Origin: Klebsormidium nitens
Taxonomy: Eukaryota > Streptophyta > Klebsormidiophyceae > Klebsormidiales > Klebsormidiaceae
Reading direction: 5' to 3'
Assembly (NCBI GenBank): GCA_000708835.1
Contig: DF237185.1
Coordinates: 9,569-73,568 of the forward strand
Length of the DNA: 64,000 nucleotides
The notes under the pieces: generated by a model
What the model saw: only the letters and a program-made list of their open reading frames with translations
The model's database searches: none
What the model was told of the DNA's origin: nothing
Shown: piece by piece, positions 58,457 to 64,000 of the stretch
Numbering within the stretch: position 1 is the first letter of the stretch
Layout of the letters: every line of letters begins with the position of its first letter
Position numbers and translations under genes: made by a program

Positions 58457-60175
58457 GCCTGGTCCGTGCGGCGCCGTACATCACCGGACGGTTCGTTCGA
58501 CTTTCATGGTTTCTGACTGTCCGCTGCTGGCTTCCTCTCAACGGCTTTGTTCAGACTTTTGAGCTTTCACTTTCAGAGGTCCGCTTATGTCTGTAGTTCG
58601 CGAAAGGCGCTTCGAGTTATGAGTGTATGCTTGAGCACAGCGATGCAGCTCCCATTCACGAACTGAGGGCTGCATTTAATTTGGAATGTATCAAAGCACA
58701 TGTCCGAAATTGCAGCTGGCAACCGCTGACATTGACGCTTGGCTATGACGTGACATTACACTGAGCGCCCCGTCTTATGACAAGCTCAGATTGAGCTGAA
58801 CCTGTTCCTTAGCTGCTACATATGTTTGGCACTTCCTCTGCCGAAGGGTTTGCACATTCAATATAGAGAGCATATACGACTTTTTCCTTTAGGGCTTACC
58901 TAAAGCCAGCTGCAGCTCACGGGCTGCCCTGAATTTGTCGACCAGTCCTATCGCTGTAGAATACAAGCAGTGACGCCATTTTTGACACAGCTCGGCTTCC
59001 CACTTCAAAGATTGGACAGGTGGTGCATGTAAGGAGCAGAGATGATTGCTAAGCCTCCTCCAGGAAGCTTGCAGCGCTCATGCCAGGATGTGGGCTGATT
59101 GTCTCTTGAAATCTTGGTTCTTCAGATCCTCCAAAACTTGAACTTCATGCTGAAGCACTTTTGAAGTCATCAGATGCTCAGTCCCAGGCGGTGCTACATA
59201 ACCTGCACCAGGTAACTTTGACTGCAGTTAATGCTATTATTTACCTAGTGCTATTATTGGTGCACGAAGCTTCAGCCTTCAGGTTTGACATAGCCAGACT
59301 GAGTAACGCCGGATTCTTTCTCACATTCATGCATGCAATTTAACAGAATCCAGGGCCAGTGAGCTCAGCGTCAGCACGTATGTACGGGTGTACGGTATTG
59401 TAATGATTTGTAAGTCATCGAAGTATCTCCGTCGATATCAAAATCTATTCGAATTGACCGTCCGATTGCAACTACCAGCTGATTCAATGGGTATATTTGT
59501 AGAAGCAAATATTTTCAGGTTCCAACTTGAACCAGCATAATCTTACCTACTTCTCCGATTCTTGCTCGGGGCCGCAAACAAATTATACATAAAACCCGAA
59601 AATAGCACCTTAGGACAGGTTCCCACCTAATAAACCCCAGACTAACCCTACCTGTCTCCCGGGCATCTCTGTTAATTAAGTAACATGTACCTAATCAAGA
59701 GCTGTACTTCCAACCTAGGTTCAGTATACGGTAGCGAAATAGTACCTAGCTCATGAAGTACCTAGGTAGCTCCCCCGTAGCTCCTTAAAATCTTGCAAGT
59801 ACCAAAAGCTTTTGCGCTTTCCTCACGGAAGCACACGAGCGCTGTTGCCACTGAAGGATGGTCCCGCCAAAAATCCACACCGATTCAGCCTAGAGTACCT
59901 CTGCCACTGGAATACAAAGTCAAAGGAGCAGTCGGGAAAATCAGCAAAGGAAAGTTTGAGAGGAGGTGAAGCGTTAGCTGCGCAGTGGCAACGTCATCTT
60001 TAACTTTATTTGCGCCACTGAGCTTTGATCCTCAGGAGTGACATACAGCTAGCACACAGCTAGTAGGACAAGTGCATGAGCTTGTCTGCACGGGTTAACA
60101 ACTTCAAACAAGCAGATCGACTCAAGAAGCTTGGAGAACGAGTCTGCAGTTGGTAACCCTAAAAGGCTGGTCAGC
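58457..60175. other. Divergent intergenic region between the giant gene and DPY30
   Basis: No gene recognised. Only short open frames are present. It presumably holds both promoters, but no defined element stands out. Confidence 0.5.
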
Positions 60176-62183
60176 ATGTCTCAGCTAGCAGCAGAAGCGA
60201 ATCTGAACGAGGTCATCCCCCCGAGCATGGCTGGTAGGTTAATAAATGCAGAATTTGCTCATTTTGATGTCACCATTTCATGGTCTAGGCTACACAGCTG
60301 TGCAACGAATGCGTGGCAGAATGTACTTGGCTAGGGAGAATTCTGTGCACCGGCGGCTGTTTCTGAGCGGCGTCTGTTTGCTGCCAGACCTATTAGAGAG
60401 ACTGGTCAAGAAACGGTAGAGGAGGGGAGCTGGGCCTCTGTGAATGCAATTGAGAAGTTCAGGCTCTCCACAGGCCCAAAAGTCTGCACATTAGTGGCCT
60501 TTCACCTCATAGAAAGGTGGTGTAAAGAGATGCCAGCACAGTTGAAAGCATTGACTTTCCAGATTCCAGAAATCTGCTCTACTTCAGAATACAAAGCTGG
60601 CGGTTCCTGTGTCAAGCATTGTCCTTCCCTCGTTAGCTGCTGCACAGACCCAACCATTGGCCCAGATCCTGACTTGATCTTTGACTTCGAGGCCCGCAAA
60701 GCTTTCTTCCTTGCAAAGCCAATGAAGCAAAGCGATTTGAAGTAGAAGTAATGGACTCAGTGAGTGAAAATGCAGGCCCAGGGACCAGTGTGGAAAGTGA
60801 CAGCCAAGCGACGACGCAAGCTGCGGAAAGTGCGGCGAACGGAGAGGTCGCCACCACTTCTTTAGAGGGAGTTGGCTTTGATCAACCAAGAGAGGTAAGG
60901 CTGGGTCTGCATGGTTCCGATACGGCAGAGGAAGTCAGTTCCTCAACCTTTGAGTAGTCTGGGACGTTCTATTTCATCTTGCAGGGTAGCTCAAACAAGC
61001 AGGTGTCCTGAGGGTGCATTTGCTAAGATAGTGTTCCAGAACGTTGTTTTTGGAAGTCTTCATTTAAATGTCTCCACGAGTATACTCAGGGTCATATTTG
61101 CAACATGCCCAACAAGAGTTTTTCTCAGTGCATCGTGGAAGAGCATTCAAAGTCCTCAAATCCACCAGCTGAAACAACCGCAGTAGCAGCCTTTGCCTGC
61201 CTTAACTTGAGGCAGGCGGCAAACTTCCGACTACAGCTGCAGGGACGGAGATAACAATGCAGGACGTTTTAAAGATGCAGACAGACTGCAACCGCTGAGC
61301 CTTTCGAATTGTGCATTACAGGGACATGCGGGACAGGTGGCGGCGCTGGAGATGCAGCAGAAGCTAGAGCTTCACGCCACTCCGGTCCGGGCTTACCTGG
61401 TAAGAATGCGGGAAGGTGTCCTGACTTTCATTTACAATGTCAGAGCGTAGGTCGACTTTTGGCCTGCTCTTCGAGTCCGTCTCTGCTTAGTTCTATGCCA
61501 CCCAGGGTTGCGTTTTCTTGACTGTGAGCAGGTTAGGAAACCTGTCTTGAAAGTTCAGGTATCATCGTAAAATTATCGTCGATGCTTCGGAAAGTTCGAA
61601 GCGAGTCTTTCCCGAGCCGGAAGCTTTCATTGGGCGCGGCTCTTTCGGTGTGTCTAAGAGTCGATAAAGAACGGTCACGGATGGTTGAAGACACCCACGC
61701 CAAGTCACTCACACTCAAGCTAGAGCCCTCATAGTAACGTCCTAAAAGGAGCGTCGGCGGCGTGTTTGCAGGAGGCCACGGTGGTCCCACTCCTTCTACA
61801 AGGGCTCCAGCACACGGCTCGCGAAAGGTGAGCGCACCTGCGATCTCAAGCGCTGCTCTCCAATCAATTCGCTTGCGTGTTGGCAGCCAACTGAAATCAT
61901 TTCTGCAGCCTGACTTCGACCATTCGCTGAGCTGTTGATGCAGCGCTGTAGACGATCAAAAGTCGCACTTTAGGTACAAGCTGGTATCTGGGAACTGAGG
62001 AACATCGTCGACCCGTTAACTGCTCGTAATAGCCAATTCTTTCAGGAGGACGCACTTCTCACCAAACCATTTTGTTTTACGTGCAGGCCTGACAACCCCG
62101 TTGAATATCTTGCGGCCTTCCTGCTGAAGAACAATCCGCAGAAGCCCGCTCGAATTTCGGCTCCCGTGGCCGGCTCATCCTAA
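60176..62183 (+). CDS. DPY30: DPY30-like subunit of COMPASS/MLL histone methyltransferase complexes, 135 aa
   Basis: Exons 60176-60233, 60776-60894, 61322-61399, 61772-61827 and 62087-62183 (stop) join in phase (408 nt). The C-terminal half is the Dpy-30 motif: ATPVRAYLEATVVPLLLQGL then RPDNPVEYLAAFLLKNNPQK, a helix-turn-helix dimerisation unit that binds the ASH2L partner in H3K4 methyltransferase complexes. The motif also occurs in flagellar radial-spoke and adenylate-kinase-like proteins. The first 58 residues are an acidic Ser/Thr/Ala-rich extension (MSQLAAEANLNEV ... ATTQAAESAANGE), longer than in animal DPY30. Start 60176 is the first ATG of the exon. The length is near the family norm of about 100-130. 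Nuclear chromatin role is likely. Confidence 0.9.
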
Positions 62184-63613
62184 CGTACTAACTAGCCTGT
62201 GTGTCCTGCTGACTAGTACTCTTAACCCCTTTGGAGATGATCAGGCTACCGAGCAGCGCTACGGCTTATACTGTGGCGGCTGCAATGACGGTGAGGATTG
62301 CAGTGAAGGCGAAGTCACGTGTTTCTAATTAAGTCAAATCGTGTTGCGGCTGATTGTTTTCTGCCAAGCCAGGTTGAACAAACGGAACTTACCTGGCAGC
62401 GCGCGGCTATAGGCGACATAATGCAACAACTGGCTCACACTTGGTGGCGCGCGTGGCATGTGACCGTCATATGCTTCCATGACATGAGTAAACTGGAATA
62501 TCAGTACAGGGGAATCGGCGTATGATTGCAACAGCTGCCGCGCGGCCGGAACGTTTGGAAGCATGATAGTCGGAAGGTCTTATGTAAGTCTGACCTGAAG
62601 AGACAATTGAACGCGAATGATGACACAATAACACAGATCCGATCTATATAAGCCTAGCTTGCTCAGCCTGGCCTTCCTTCCGAGTTCATTCCACCTCCAT
62701 TCCGACTGATACGGATTCGATCTGGCTTAACGAGTACTTGGCTAGTCAACGATCCACTGAGGCTTGAGCCTCCTGCTAAGCTTGATTGAAAAGTCTGCCG
62801 TCGCGTGCAAACATGTGCATGTGATGTAAAGCATGCGCCTGTCCGGCCGCCGCTGCGATTCGAGGCTGAGGCGGACGGAACGCTACTCATGGTTGCTCTT
62901 TTCTGAATCACATGCAGTGGCACTGAGAGTTACGGGCGCTCGCGCTTGCAGTGCAGGGCCACCGTACGTTCGCAAGCATGTGCAAATGCATGCTTGCCTT
63001 TGATGAATCCCTGCATGGATCTGCGACCCGGGCCGGGCAGGCCCGGGCAGAAGAATTGCAACTTGAAACCGTATACTAAGTCTAGCTACCATTGTCGCAA
63101 TCGCAATCATTTCATCTCCATGATCATATACTGCCTATATTAAGTTGCATCTGGCAAGTAACCATCCAATTTCATGACGTTTTATGCATGGGGGATCGAC
63201 GAGCGGAGCTCGAGGCGAACTTACGTATCAGATCGCGTCATACTGAGAGCGCCTGCCGCCAACCAACATGTTTTGCGTCATGGGCCCATATCAACTGGAG
63301 CGGCGGCTCAGTCCCGCCCGGCGCCCGGCCCGGGGCGTATTTTCAACTTATTTTCATGTGGCTTCCCAAACCGCGACCAAACTAAGTTGCCAGGCCAGTG
63401 CTGACGGCAGCCTCAGTGTGTGATCGTATTGGGTACATGCTCTCTGGTGTTGATCACCAACTCCATTGTCCGAATGAATACAAAAGTTGACACTTTGAAG
63501 CCAAGCGACATCAATTGAATCGAATTGACCTTACGAATCCAGATTTACGGCAGGGACAGAGCTCGGCCGAAATGGGACTCGTGTTATAGTTGGACGTTTA
63601 CACAACGGGGGTG
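62184..63613. other. Intergenic between convergent DPY30 and the ankyrin gene
   Basis: I see no supported gene, repeat or RNA feature here. Confidence 0.5.
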
Positions 63614-64000
63614 TTATAGGTGGCCCCTAAAGCGCTGGAACAGGGAGATGATCGAGTCTTCGCCATACGGCTGCGGCCGCACGTACCGCATCGGCGTCCG
63701 CCCGCTCCGATCCCTTGCGTTCACGTTCGCCTTCCACCTCAGCAACTCCTTACAACGCACATACTCGTGCCGCTCCGCCGCGATATGCAACGGGGTCTTC
63801 CCCTGCTTATCTACGCTATTCGGCCGCGCCCCTAGCCCCAGTAAATACTCGACGTTTCGAAACGCGGGGTCGTTTGGGTCTTGGACCTCGAGCGCGTCGT
63901 GCAGCGGCGTGCGGCCCTCAAGGTCCTTAGCGTCTAGATTGGCGCCCTTGCTTTTCAGATACACGATGACGTCACTCGGCCCGATCACGGAGTAGTGGAT
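63614..64000 (-). CDS. Ankyrin-repeat protein, C-terminal part
   Basis: An open minus-strand frame enters from the right edge and stops at 63614. It encodes about three ankyrin repeats: DVIVYLKSKGANLDAKDLEG RTPLHDAL, then NVEYLLGLGARPNSVDKQGK TPLHIAAE, then CKELLRWKANVNARDRSGR TPM. The repeats show the TPLH helix start and the G-A-(N/D)-turn. A short basic tail (ISLFQRFRGHL) follows. The start and any N-terminal domain lie outside the window, so the class cannot be set. Confidence 0.85.
   Translation of the reverse strand: MHYSVIGPSDVIVYLKSKGANLDAKDLEGRTPLHDALEVQDPNDPAFRNVEYLLGLGARPNSVDKQGKTPLHIAAERHEYVRCKELLRWKANVNARDRSGRTPMRYVRPQPYGEDSIISLFQRFRGHL

Overview
This is nuclear DNA of an intron-rich eukaryote of the green lineage. 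I resolved about 45 exons on both strands with GT-AG introns, and many can be joined in phase by eye. The gene families present (a GH3 acyl-amido synthetase, a FAS1/fasciclin cell-wall protein, an NmrA-like reductase with a plastid-like leader, DPY30, a huge proline-rich Ig/cadherin-like membrane protein) suggest a streptophyte or other green alga, perhaps Klebsormidium-like. The species is inference only.

Layout. (1) 1-12.6 kb: an accessory block. It holds a partial unknown gene at the left edge and a multi-exon D5-type helicase-primase (SF3 helicase with Walker A, Walker B, sensor and zinc-binding parts, about 2.5-11.4 kb, minus strand) carrying two frameshifts. The helicase-primase is bracketed by two directly repeated composite satellite blocks (1.44-2.4 and 11.88-12.6 kb). 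A 14-base core motif of the flanking blocks recurs inside its introns. (2) 13.3-15.1 kb: a six-exon hypothetical gene. (3) 16.3-17.9 kb: relics of a short-chain dehydrogenase and an SF1 helicase. (4) 18.7-26.4 kb: a secreted FAS1-EGF-cysteine-module protein. (5) 27.9-35.0 kb: GH3 (minus), head to head with (6) an NmrA-like gene (35.7-41.1 kb, plus). (7) 42.8-58.5 kb: a 15-exon, roughly 2,800-residue membrane protein (minus) with an assembly gap in its proline-rich stalk. (8) 60.2-62.2 kb: DPY30 (plus). (9) 63.6 kb to the right edge: an ankyrin-repeat gene (minus, partial).

The genes look like independent housekeeping or cell-surface loci, not an operon. GH3 and the NmrA-like gene are divergent. 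FAS1/GH3, NmrA/receptor and DPY30/ankyrin are convergent pairs.

The most unusual signal is a recurring structure. Short tandem duplications span one exon-intron junction and fill the adjacent intron with decayed half-exon copies that still carry the splice site. I see this at seven junctions in three genes (GH3, NmrA-like, FAS1), and whole-exon duplication in a fourth (the helicase-primase). Acceptor-half copies always lie upstream of the real exon and donor-half copies downstream. Three MITE-like elements were also found, two of which share a telomere-like core.
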